A stretch of 60,000 nt of DNA from positions 14,432,678 to 14,492,677 of the forward strand of contig NC_092579.1 of the NCBI RefSeq assembly GCF_037975245.1, in the 5' to 3' direction. Origin of the DNA: Apostichopus japonicus (Eukaryota; Echinodermata; Holothuroidea; Aspidochirotida; Stichopodidae). The position numbers were made by a program, and so were the translations under genes. Within the stretch, counting starts at the first letter, position 1. Each line of letters starts with the position of its first letter. This document shows positions 35,601 through 40,920 of this stretch, one piece after another. The notes under the pieces are model-generated. The model did not search any database. It was given only the letters and a program-made list of their open reading frames with translations, and was not told where the DNA came from.

Positions 35601-37384
35601 TAATGGATTGTGGAATCTGGAAACAGGTTTATACTGGCTATGGGATGTTTCGGTGTAAGATTAATTAATAATTAAGTTTGGAATGAGTTTGCATGCATGC
35701 ATGGGTGTCTCTTTGACTTCCCCCAGCTCCCATCATTACATAACCCAAACTTTTCTCTATTAGTTGTTTTTGCCTCGTTTGTTAAACTTGTTCTTCATCT
35801 TTGTATTGTATGTATGTATGTATTTTAGATCCTCCTGCAAGCAGGAACTTGCGAAGAAGCCATCATTGGCTAATCAAAGCCGCAAGCTGACTGAAGTCAG
35901 TCTCTTAGATTTATATTTAACGTCCATGATTATGAATTGTCAATTGTCAACAACTCTGTAACTGGACGACATACATTAATCTTGGAGTGACTGGAACTCG
36001 GGACCTTATAATTGAAAGGTTAACCACTGAGCTAACACTCCTTTATATTGCTCATCCCCACAGAAAACGCCTCTTGCCACTCCCGGTGTTTACATCCGTG
36101 GATTTACTAAAGATTCGGTAGCTGTCTCCTGCGAGCAGTTGAAAGTTGGAGACAGGGTGTTAGCCGTGGATGGTACCAGTCTGGTAGGCTTTGAGTATGA
36201 CCAGTAAGTACAACCACAATTCTATTGATCACACAGACTGTCAGTGATCCTTCTTTCTCTTAATGTTTTTGTGGTCTCCATCTTGCTTTCCCCATTTTTC
36301 ATAGAAAACCTTTCCATTTCCTCCTTTTTTGGTCTTCTTTAATTAGTTAACATGTGATCTACCAAATTGCTGTGAGAGTGTACTTATCATCACCTCCATT
36401 ATTATGAATGTCAGCAATTATGTGAATTTTTGTTCTATTTCTTTTGGACATCTAAGGTACCGATTGAGTGCGATAGAAATGTAACTGTTTTAGTCCTATT
36501 TATTCCCTTTGCATTTGCCAGCATTTTAGCCTATATAGATACATTTGTAAATTTTGATGAAAGTTTTTTTACTGAGTTCAAAGTTGACAGTAGATCAGCA
36601 TGACCTGTACCAACAACGTAACAGTTACAAAGGACTTGAGTATTTTATCCAAAACATAAATGAACATATCCAGATATTTCACACTTCTGAATGACTGGAT
36701 TCCATATTGATCAGTATTGTGCTAATGAAGAATTTTACAATGAAAAAAAAGGAGAATCAAAATGTATGTATGTATGTATGTATGTATATGTGATCTTCCC
36801 GCAAGCAGGAACTCGCGAAAGAAGCCATGGAGGCTTATAGACTCGCAAGCTGACCGAAGCCAATCTCTCGGCACACATTCATTTAACGTCCATGTCAGGA
36901 AGTTGTTATTGAACAACACCCTTGCCAGACGACACACATTGCTGTCGGCGGGGAATCGAACCGGGGATCTCATGACTGGGAGACGCCGGCGTTAACCACT
37001 AGGCTATACACTCCGCTAGGCTCCACTCCACTAGGCTATACACTCCGCTAGGCTCCACTCCACTAGGCTATACACTCCACTAGGCTATACACTCCAAATA
37101 AAATAAAACTTGTCATTTAGCCTCTGAAGAAGATCCTACTAGGATCGAAACGCCAGGCCAACTTACTTTACACAATGAAAAAAACAGAGACAAAAAAAAT
37201 AAAAACTAGTATTTCAGCTTCATATATCCTTCTTTAAAATAGAAATTGTAGTCAGTTGTTTGTTTTCCTTATTTTCAGGGCACTAGAGTTCATAACACAG
37301 ACCAGGGAGAAGTACAGGATCTTAGTAGCCCGGTCTGATCCTAGTTCAGTTATGAGATTGACAGCACCAATTACAGCAATTTGA
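5386..37384 (+). CDS. RADIL: RADIL-like protein (Ras-associating and dilute domain), 13-exon gene model
   Basis: Join: 5386-5625, 6053-6236, 17273-19158, 25637-25674, 27583-27829, 28210-28420, 31371-31540, 31971-32121, 33138-33290, 33836-34579, 35283-35455, 36064-36203, 37279-37384. Every junction is GT-AG with matching phase, and the sum is 4443 bases (1480 residues). Domains: RA about 338-460, FHA about 539-659, DIL about 703-1090, low-complexity Ser/Lys/acidic linker about 1093-1380, PDZ about 1377-1470. By family knowledge RADIL is a Rap/Ras-GTP effector linking Rap signalling to adhesion and cell migration. The order RA-FHA-DIL-PDZ and many matched stretches (for example 'DLLATPKIQLMQ' and 'EEVVMYSFQQCVYYITK') support the call over afadin or myosin V. 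Human RADIL is about 1075 residues; the excess lies in the N-terminus and the linker. The first two exons are the weakest part. Confidence 0.88.
6053..6236 (+). CDS. Candidate exon 2 of the RADIL-like gene
   Basis: Acceptor TTTTAAACAG|GGAGTC and donor GCTCAG|GTAAGA enclose 184 bases, phase 0 in and 1 out. It encodes a basic, leucine-rich helical-looking segment (KMLKILSNKTVQSLVPLLKE). The single leftover G joins the AT at 17273 to give Asp and keeps the frame of the large RA/FHA exon. A MITE begins about 55 bases after the donor. Confidence 0.6.
6292..6662. mobile_element. MITE-like element, copy 1 (TTAA-flanked, GAAGACTCGC ends)
   Basis: The left end TTAAAGGCATTGAAGACTCGC is mirrored on the right by GCGAGTCTTCAAGGG and a nearby TTAA. 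The interior matches, in inverse complement, the element at 39907-40268, including the blocks 'AACTTTCYGTTGCTTGCAAG' and 'GGGATCGATGGTGGTGTC'. Size is about 360 bp with no coding capacity. TTAA at the borders would fit a piggyBac-type family, but this is inference. The left part carries GCCGCCATCTT, a YY1-type site. Confidence 0.7.
8325..8410 (+). repeat. Dispersed repeat with hammerhead-ribozyme-like motif, copy 1
   Basis: Core bases CTGAAGA (8340-8346) and GAAAC (8363-8367) flank a GATCC-TGCTA-GGATC hairpin (8348-8362). GTC (8368-8370) follows, and then AGGCCAA, which pairs 6 of 7 with TTAGCCT (8333-8339). This is the order of a minimal type I hammerhead: stem I, CUGANGA, stem II, GAAA, very short stem III, NUH, stem I. 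One extra A lies between the core and stem II. Such motifs are known in Penelope-like retroelement terminal repeats. A second copy is at 37115-37175. Confidence 0.5.
9395..9618 (-). mobile_element. tRNA-derived SINE (ATGT-tailed family), copy 1
   Basis: Read on the minus strand, the head GGAGTGTTAGCTCAGTGG resembles a pol III A box, followed by GTTAACGC. The body ends in 'CCTGCTTGCAGGAGGATCT'. It matches copies at 26135-26358, 35827-36042 and, more distantly, 36790-37014. The B box of this copy is mutated (AGTCTGAGTCACTCC). Confidence 0.75.
11640..12835 (-). mobile_element. 5'-truncated non-LTR retrotransposon fragment with broken reverse transcriptase
   Basis: On the minus strand, two overlapping frames encode the C-terminal half of a LINE reverse transcriptase. 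The upstream frame (about 12835-12390) contains 'SVPQGSVLGP' and 'YADDTQIYI' (the catalytic Y-A-D-D). After a frameshift near 12380-12415, the second frame (ending 11783) carries the thumb/C-terminal region with 'LQLIQNSAARIVT' and 'LPLKIRKTSTLSNFKK'. The 3' end runs into an (ATT)n tail at about 11651-11665. This style fits the CR1/L2/Rex1 group; the clade is not assigned. It is dead, and antisense to the host gene. Confidence 0.88.
14230..16800 (+). other. Intron 2 of the RADIL-like gene, 3' part
   Basis: AT-rich sequence without supported exons. A short frame at about 14186-14229 has plausible splice sites but the wrong phase (see rejected items). Nothing else is seen apart from short A/T runs. 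Confidence 0.5.
16890..16897 (+). promoter_or_regulatory. Second CRE palindrome, possible internal promoter
   Basis: TGACGTCA lies about 0.38 kb upstream of the large RA/FHA exon and 0.46 kb upstream of an in-frame ATG at 17353. The 16.7-17.1 kb stretch has more CpG than the surrounding intron. An internal promoter here would make a protein of about 1312 residues that begins close to where known RADIL proteins begin. Function is inferred. Confidence 0.35.
17273..19158 (+). CDS. RADIL: RADIL-like large exon: RA domain, FHA domain, start of DIL domain
   Basis: Acceptor TCTTTTTCAG at 17272 (phase 1) and donor GCAGAG|GTGAGT (phase 0). The Ser-rich N-terminal part is followed by the RA domain (from about 17868, ending near 'RRFEIRRKTDI'), then the FHA-like domain (about 18467-18830: 'VVCIQGYSAEKDLLFHTLNK' through 'PGDLVSVGSYYHFI'), then the start of the dilute domain with 'DLVDFMMSLLREEEG' and 'ALLKVANALLEVAE'. 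ATG codons at 17353 and 17362 sit in good context and are alternative starts if the upstream exons do not belong. Coding bias is clear: G/C-richer than the flanking introns. Confidence 0.93.
21360..22500 (+). repeat. Two diverged copies of an unidentified repeat
   Basis: Blocks at about 21405-21660 and 22185-22530 share, in the same order, GGGAGGAAGTAA, a 'TGACTCATT(T)CTGACTATTTAAT' block, 'GGTCATNNTGNNAATCCCA', and 'CCTGGAGGTNCTNCTCT', then a TATTAATTA-rich end. Many substitutions separate them, so they are old. No coding capacity. Confidence 0.6.
23398..23707 (+). mobile_element. tRNA-derived SINE with Thr(CGU)-like head and (TAT)n tail
   Basis: The head (23398-23466) has A box TGGCCAATTGG, an anticodon-like loop CTCGTAA within GGA...TCC, and a perfect B box GGTTCGATTCC. 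The body follows with 'TGTGTCCTTGGGCAAGA', a segment seen in many marine animal SINEs, then 'CACCCAGGGGTTAAATGGGT'. The 3' end has 'AAGCGCTATATTAAAAGC' and a (TAT)n tail, similar in style to the 3' end of the LINE at 11640-12835. It is not a functional tRNA gene: the acceptor stem is not closed and the body continues. Confidence 0.85.
25637..25674 (+). CDS. RADIL: RADIL-like exon: short DIL-domain exon
   Basis: A 38-base exon (TTTTTCAG|AATAAAG to CTAACAG|GTAGAA), phase 0 in and 2 out. It encodes NKAREMATTHSN plus two bases that complete a Ser with the next exon. It sits where the vertebrate protein has a charged helix after the first dilute helices. It has no independent homology signal, but both phases fit exactly. 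Confidence 0.7.
26121..26400 (-). mobile_element. tRNA-derived SINE (ATGT-tailed family), copy 2, with short minisatellite
   Basis: SINE 26135-26358 on the minus strand, with a TATGTATGTAT tail at 26121-26131. The B-box area GAGTTCGAGTCACTCC is better preserved than in copy 1. Next to its head, 26354-26400 is a short tandem repeat of about 14 bases (CTCCTAATATAA). Confidence 0.75.
27583..27829 (+). CDS. RADIL: RADIL-like exon: dilute domain
   Basis: Acceptor CTCTTTGCGAAG, donor ACAAAG|GTAATA; 247 bases, phase 2 in and 0 out. It encodes 'MESLAPDLKVLLIALANALE' and ends with 'LEEVVMYSFQQCVYYITK', matching the family's highly conserved 'EEVVLYAFQQCVYYVSK' segment. This is a core part of the DIL domain. 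Confidence 0.93.
28210..28420 (+). CDS. RADIL: RADIL-like exon: dilute domain
   Basis: Acceptor TTTTTGCAG|ACG, donor GAGAAAG|GTACGG; 211 bases, phase 0 in and 1 out. It encodes 'TLYDALPTILSANPF', 'IFQGTFDLLNGVSTHPDI' and 'LYAYLLFFMNAALFNVLLEK', matching the family's helix rich in Leu/Phe ('AYLFFFSGTLLLNQLL'). Confidence 0.93.
28530..29175 (+). repeat. Minisatellite with GTCAGTATGAATC unit
   Basis: Tandem units of about 30 bases alternate between two forms, one with 'AGATCTATAACTACA' and one with 'ATGTATAGTACTATTGG', giving a higher-order period near 60 bases and a super-period near 180. Units become degenerate at both edges, and related 'GGGACAGTATGA' units continue to about 30130. All lies within one RADIL intron. 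Confidence 0.93.
29180..30543. repeat. Long inverted repeat: two 396-bp arms around a 572-bp spacer
   Basis: Left arm 29180-29575 and right arm 30148-30543 are inverse complements of equal length. The only difference I noticed is CATAGAG against CACAGAG. The arms contain degenerate minisatellite units, so the right arm runs opposite to the surrounding array. The shared minus/plus open frames with repeated 'SYCPF' are by-products of the units. The spacer contains a C-rich segment (29750-29850) related to 3944-4050. Confidence 0.92.
31371..31540 (+). CDS. RADIL: RADIL-like exon: dilute domain
   Basis: Acceptor TTCTCATGTAG|CTGCT, donor CATGCAG|GTAAAT; 170 bases, phase 1 in and 0 out. It encodes 'GVQIRGNLDVIESWIMDKGL' and 'SAADLLATPKIQLMQ'. 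The latter aligns with 'TLNLLATPRAQLIQM' of vertebrate RADIL, a strong family signature. Confidence 0.95.
31971..32121 (+). CDS. RADIL: RADIL-like exon: end of dilute domain
   Basis: Acceptor TTAATCACAG|GCAACT, donor CAGAGAG|GTGAGA; 151 bases, phase 0 in and 1 out. It encodes 'ATWSSLRSDFSSLRPAQLHQ' and 'LLSKYELSN', parallel to 'ALSPAQLHRLLTHYQLA' in the vertebrate protein. Confidence 0.94.
32586..32925. mobile_element. MITE-like element with GGCGTAGGAA inverted ends
   Basis: The left end GGGCGTAGGAACC (about 32589) is mirrored by TTCCTACGCCACT (about 32912). The interior has G-runs near the left and C-runs near the right, plus a repeated internal segment 'CACCAAATTGCATCT(A/G)AGGCCA' (about 32731 and 32810). 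It is about 335 bp with no coding potential. Similar C/G-rich edges near 690-720, 4000-4050 and 29810-29850 suggest a family. Confidence 0.65.
33138..33290 (+). CDS. RADIL: RADIL-like exon
   Basis: Acceptor CCACCAG|AAACC, donor TATCAGG|GTAAGT; 153 bases, phase 1 in and 1 out. It encodes 'ETILETFDDHPPLTLPSE' followed by 'LEYLRQDLPFVHVYQ', matching the vertebrate 'VLESYENPPPIVLPSD' segment and the helix after it. Confidence 0.92.
33836..34579 (+). CDS. RADIL: RADIL-like exon: low-complexity linker
   Basis: Acceptor ATTTTTTCAG|GGGTA, donor ACTCGG|GTAAAT; 744 bases, phase 1 in and 1 out. It encodes a Ser/Lys/Pro-rich region, with a basic patch (about 34150-34230, 'KKFRKHKNRNK') and an acidic patch (about 34320-34375, 'DSIPEEEDDESSGVED'). 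It is probably disordered and phosphorylated. Sequence is poorly conserved, as is this region in other RADILs; the call rests on splice phase and position before the PDZ. Confidence 0.85.
34657..34921 (+). repeat. 130-bp tandem duplication, apparently identical copies
   Basis: 34657-34786 and 34792-34921 appear identical base for base, offset 135, and start 78 bases after a splice donor. Perfect identity points to a recent event, an allelic difference or an assembly artefact. Confidence 0.95.
35283..35455 (+). CDS. RADIL: RADIL-like exon: start of PDZ domain
   Basis: Acceptor CATCTCTTCAG|ATCAA, donor GGATG|GTGAGT; 173 bases, phase 1 in and 0 out. A Lys/Arg-rich stretch (SSKRHRRGRRTS) leads into 'VFVVDLVPENDQLGIRFADG', the first PDZ strand and the carboxylate-binding loop (QLGI, equivalent to GLGM). 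Confidence 0.94.
35805..36042 (-). mobile_element. tRNA-derived SINE (ATGT-tailed family), copy 3
   Basis: SINE 35827-36042 with a TATGTATGTATGTAT tail at 35805-35822, read on the minus strand. It matches copy 1 closely, with a short deletion near the head. Its head ends about 20 bases before the acceptor of the PDZ exon at 36064, so it has inserted against the splice site. Confidence 0.78.
36064..36203 (+). CDS. RADIL: RADIL-like exon: PDZ domain
   Basis: Acceptor CATCCCCACAG|AAAACG, donor GACCA|GTAAGT; 140 bases, phase 0 in and 2 out. It encodes 'TPGVYIRGFTKDSVAVSCEQ' and 'LKVGDRVLAVDGTSLVGFEY', the central PDZ strands with the typical GDR.L.V(D/N)G motif. Confidence 0.95.
36763..37095 (-). 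mobile_element. tRNA-derived SINE (ATGT-tailed family), copy 4, best-preserved tRNA head
   Basis: Minus-strand SINE 36790-37014 with an (ATGT)n tail at 36763-36788. The head reads GGAGTGTATAGCCTAGTGG (A box) and GGTTCGATTCC (perfect B box). Next to the head, 37004-37095 repeats part of the SINE head several times (CACTAGGCTATACACTCC units). It is GC-richer and diverged from copies 1-3, so it is another subfamily. Confidence 0.82.
37115..37175 (+). repeat. Dispersed repeat with hammerhead-like motif, copy 2
   Basis: CTGAAGA (37124-37130), hairpin GATCC-TACTA-GGATC, then GAAAC, as in the copy at 8325. TTTAGCCT upstream and AGGCCAACTT downstream pair as stem I. The cleavage triplet reads GCC instead of GTC, so this copy would be inactive. 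The difference in the loop leaves stem II intact. Confidence 0.5.
37279..37384 (+). CDS. RADIL: RADIL-like last coding exon: end of PDZ domain
   Basis: Acceptor CCTTATTTTCAG|GGCAC, one base completing Gln, then 34 codons and TGA at 37382-37384. It encodes 'ALEFITQTREKYRILVARSD', the last PDZ helix and strand (vertebrate 'AVDLIRHGGKKMRFLVAKSD'). The sequence from here is repeated several times downstream. Confidence 0.94.
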
Positions 37385-38160
37385 CAAAGTGATCCGCTGG
37401 ACTGCTGGAAGGATCATCAACTCACAGATGAGAAAGAAGTACAAGATCTTCGTAGGCAGATCTGATTCCGGTTCAGTTATGATATGGACAGCTTCCATTT
37501 ACTTGAGTTTAATGAAGTGATCCGCTGGACTATTGGAAGGATCATCAACTCACAGATGAGAAAGAAGTACAAGATCTCGTAGCCCGATCTGATCCCGGTT
37601 CAGTTTTGATATGGACAGCTTTTACTGGATTTTAATGAAGTGATCCACAGGACCATGAAGATGATAGACACAGAACAGAAAATAAATCCTGGATCTTAGC
37701 AGTGCCATCTAATCCTAGTTCAGTTATGATATTGACAGAACTTGACATTCCCATCTTATGAGGTGATCCAGAAGACCCTCATATGGACCAAATAGATCTG
37801 GGAGAGTCACATGACAATAATAGCCAATCTAGTCCCAACTTCAGTTGTGAGATTGACAGCAAAACTGTTACTGCAATTGTGTGAAGTGATTCAGTAGGCC
37901 CTTGGTGTTGATTAACGATGCCCAGGAAAGGTTGAAGGTCATAGAGGCTGGATATTATTGCAAAGTTCACCTAATATGATTGGATTAATAGTTTATTACA
38001 CAGGCCAGGAAGCAGAGGAACCTTTAGGGGCTCAATTTGATCCTAGATTCAGTTGTAAGATTAGGGGCTCAATCTAATCCTAGATTCAGTTATTAGATTG
38101 ATGGCTTCCATAGCTAGCATGTGATGAATTGCTATTGTTAATATTTATTTTTGGAATAAA
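37385..38160 (+). repeat. 3'UTR tandem array derived from the last coding exon
   Basis: Units of about 121-126 bases recur after the stop codon. They are marked by AGTTCAGTTATGA(G/T)AT(T/G)GACAG at about 37343 (coding), 37464, 37586, 37706, 37832 and, partly, 38047 and 38086, and by 'GAAGTGATCC' and 'ACAGATGAGAAAGAAGTACA' blocks. Similarity to the coding unit falls with distance. A polyadenylation signal AATAAA lies at 38155-38160; another possible one is near 37680. Confidence 0.85.
38155..38160 (+). terminator. Polyadenylation signal of the RADIL-like gene
   Basis: AATAAA about 770 bases after the stop codon, the first clear signal after the exon-derived array. The cleavage site is not identified. 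Confidence 0.5.
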
Positions 38161-38249
38161 TGAATAGATACAAAGGTAATTTATGTCTCACATTTGCCTA
38201 GGTATGCCAGCTCCTTGGATATTTTATTTCAAAATAGATCACAACAGAT

Positions 38250-38515
38250 ATAATAGAGACTTGTATCTCTGCATTAATCATTTGCCTCACCTTAACTACA
38301 CTTATGTGGGTGAAGTTTATAATAACTTAGTCCTTGCATTCAATATAATTATGACTTTTATCTCTGCATTAACCATGTAGATGAAGATTATAATTACTTA
38401 GTCCTTGCATTCAATATAATATAAGACTTTAATCTCTGCATTAAACATTTACGTCACCTTAACTACACTGATGTGAGTGAAGTTTATAATAACTTAGTCC
38501 TTGCATTCAAGCCAG
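38250..38515 (+). repeat. Triplicated segment of about 90-110 bp
   Basis: Three consecutive copies of 'ATCTCTGCATTAA...CATTT', 'CACCTTAACTACACT', and 'ATAACTTAGTCCTTGCATTCAA', the middle one with an internal deletion. Located just downstream of the RADIL-like gene. Confidence 0.85.
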
Positions 38516-39539
38516 ATAAATGTAAATTTGGGCAGTTGATTGATCCTTGATAAGAGGATCACAAGATAAAGATGAATGTGTGTAGTGGTCAGAATCTTAA
38601 CAGTTCATATCATATTGATTTATTTGGTATGTCATTGATAGGGAATACCCTTCCTCAAGTCACTCTATTATCTCTAGTGAGTAATATCCTACAATTTCCT
38701 GTGAGAAACAATGATTGAAACAAAGGGCCAGAGGGAAGTGAAATTTTACTATAGCCTACCTAGAAAAGCAAGCAAGGTGGAAGGTAGGTCCGGTAAAGCC
38801 TCGTTGGCCCCCTGCATACCAGATTAGTGCAAGATTGTGGGTCACCTGTTTGTTTTTTAAATGGCTGGTTTGAAACCTTTTCCAGGCATGATTTGGGTTG
38901 TGGCCCACCTATTGAGAACCCTTGATTTAAACAACAAGAAACACTCCATCATTGTTAGTATTTAACACAGGCATTATGCAACCAAAGTGGATACTTGTTT
39001 GTACATTGTGTAAAAGGTCTGTAGTAACAAAAGGTGTAACCTGAATAATGCACATAACAAAGAATTAAATTTCTTCTATTTTTATTAATACAAAGTGTAA
39101 GCGCTGCATGATGTAGTATCACCTCCCAATAATCACATTTACCTGCTTGCCATCTTGGCAAGGAAAGAATAACATACTAGAAGAAATATATTTGAGGCTG
39201 AGCATTAAGTGTATAATATATATTTAATATGCAATATAAAGTAGCTAATAATTTTTGTAATTAAAAATGTCCCTTCTTCATATATGTGAAATACCTTATA
39301 TGTTGGATACGGATGAAAACAAAAGAAAGAAATGAGAAAATGAAAATATAGCGTTTGTTTTTTATTGTCTTTATTTGGAACTAATATCTGGATGTTTGAA
39401 AGACAAAAGGAAGTAAATAGGATGAGTTAAGTCCAATCAATGAAGCCCAGGCTTTTTATTCCATCAAACATCACCTAAAATTTGTTATTTTTCCTCCTGC
39501 CAATGTAAATTGACAGAAAGGTGAATTTCTAATAAAAGA

Positions 39540-40920
39540 GTTTGTATATTACTTCCAAACTTTGTAACATATTTTGCCGATTTGGTACCTTTCAGAAATT
39601 TAAAAAAAAAATGATTTTGAATAATTTAAAAAAAATTTGGTGGCAAGTCACAAAAATGACAGTTTCACATGCACAGAGGACAGCATTAGCGACCAGGTTG
39701 GATCACACCATAAAACGACTTCTATGGACAACATGTATTCTCAAGATGTGACAATAACATACGTTTGATGCATAATTGTTACACAAATAGTATACAAAAA
39801 CGTTAAATTTATCAAAAGCAAGCTTTTGTTGGAAACACTAAGCTATTAAACATGTACGATAGATATCATTTTAAAACTGATTTACTTCTTGTGGATGACA
39901 TCACTTTAAAGGGTGTGAAAACTCGCGCAAAAAGAAATGTCTTATGCCGGTAATCTGACCTACTTTCGAATGAGGTGTAACAGAAGTGTTAGACACCACC
40001 ATCGATCCCAGAAAATACACACACAGCTTGCTACTGTCGATAATTAGACACTAGTGTACAGTCAGTACATACAGCTGCGGTCAATACCCACAACACAGTG
40101 TACAAACGATACAGCGATGGACATCTCAGGTCCAGATAACAAGGTATCACGTTCATTACTGTCTGCATTTTGTAGCGACACGAACAAAACATCACTTGCA
40201 AGCAACAGAAAGTTAACTTTTTCAGGTGGCCGCACACGGTTTGGGGCGAGTCTTCAATGCCTTTAAACATATCTGAACACCTTTAGGAGCAATAAAACCT
40301 TCATTTTGAAGGAGGAGTACATTGCATATCAACCAAGTGGTATCCAAGAATTTATGCATTCTACTAACACTGTTAAGTAGAAGCATTAATAGGAATAATA
40401 AACAACTGTACTGTTATATTATTTCCAAACTTTGTAATGTCTTGTGCCGCGTTGTACCTTCAAAAAGTGGATAGGGTGGCTCCTTTAAAGACTTCAGCGA
40501 GATTCACAAAAGTCGGAAGCTGATATGTGCAGCAAAGGGATTCAAGTCTTTCTTCGATTTTGATTTTGAGAAACAAAAGTGCCTGGTTATAAAAACAGGG
40601 CAGATCACAAAATAGAAACTTCTAAAAAACACGTCTAAATCCCTAAATATTGCAGTGATAAATCTGATAAATAAGAAGTATACAAGTGGTGTATAGGGAA
40701 ACTTACTAGAGTAAACTTTTGTTGGAAACATTTTGATAAATATAACAGATATGCTTATATGTATATATATCATTGTAAAAAAAAGGAGTAACTTCTTGTA
40801 ATCTACAACTTTGTGGTAAAATAGATCAACACTATTAACATATCTTGAACGTTTTTGAAATAAAAACATTTATTTGAAAGGTTAGAAGGACATTGTATTT
40901 CAACCAAGTGGTATCATAGA
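39540..40920 (+). repeat. Diverged tandem duplication, first copy split by a MITE
   Basis: Three markers occur in the same order twice: 'CCAAACTTTGTAA' (39555 and 40426), 'CTTTTGTTGGAAACA' (39823 and 40717) and 'CAACCAAGTGGTAT' (40329 and 40900). Removing the 39907-40268 element makes the spacing of the first copy similar to the second. The duplication is old, judging by many mismatches. Confidence 0.7.
39907..40268. mobile_element. MITE-like element, copy 2 (opposite orientation to copy 1)
   Basis: Ends TTTAAAGGGTGTGAAAACTCGC and GGGCGAGTCTTCAATGCCTTTAAA, TTAA at both borders. The interior is the inverse complement of 6292-6662 with moderate divergence, for example 'AAGTTAACTTT' near one end and 'GACACCACCATCGATCCCA' near the other. 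No coding capacity. Confidence 0.78.

Noticed and set aside
36790-37014. Possible minus-strand tRNA gene
   Set aside because: Perfect B box, but related copies at three other places with shared non-tRNA bodies show that it is a SINE.
40504-40869. 121-codon minus-strand frame, Phe/Ile-rich, membrane-like
   Set aside because: AT-rich sequence translated by chance inside the old tandem duplication; the duplicate does not keep the frame.
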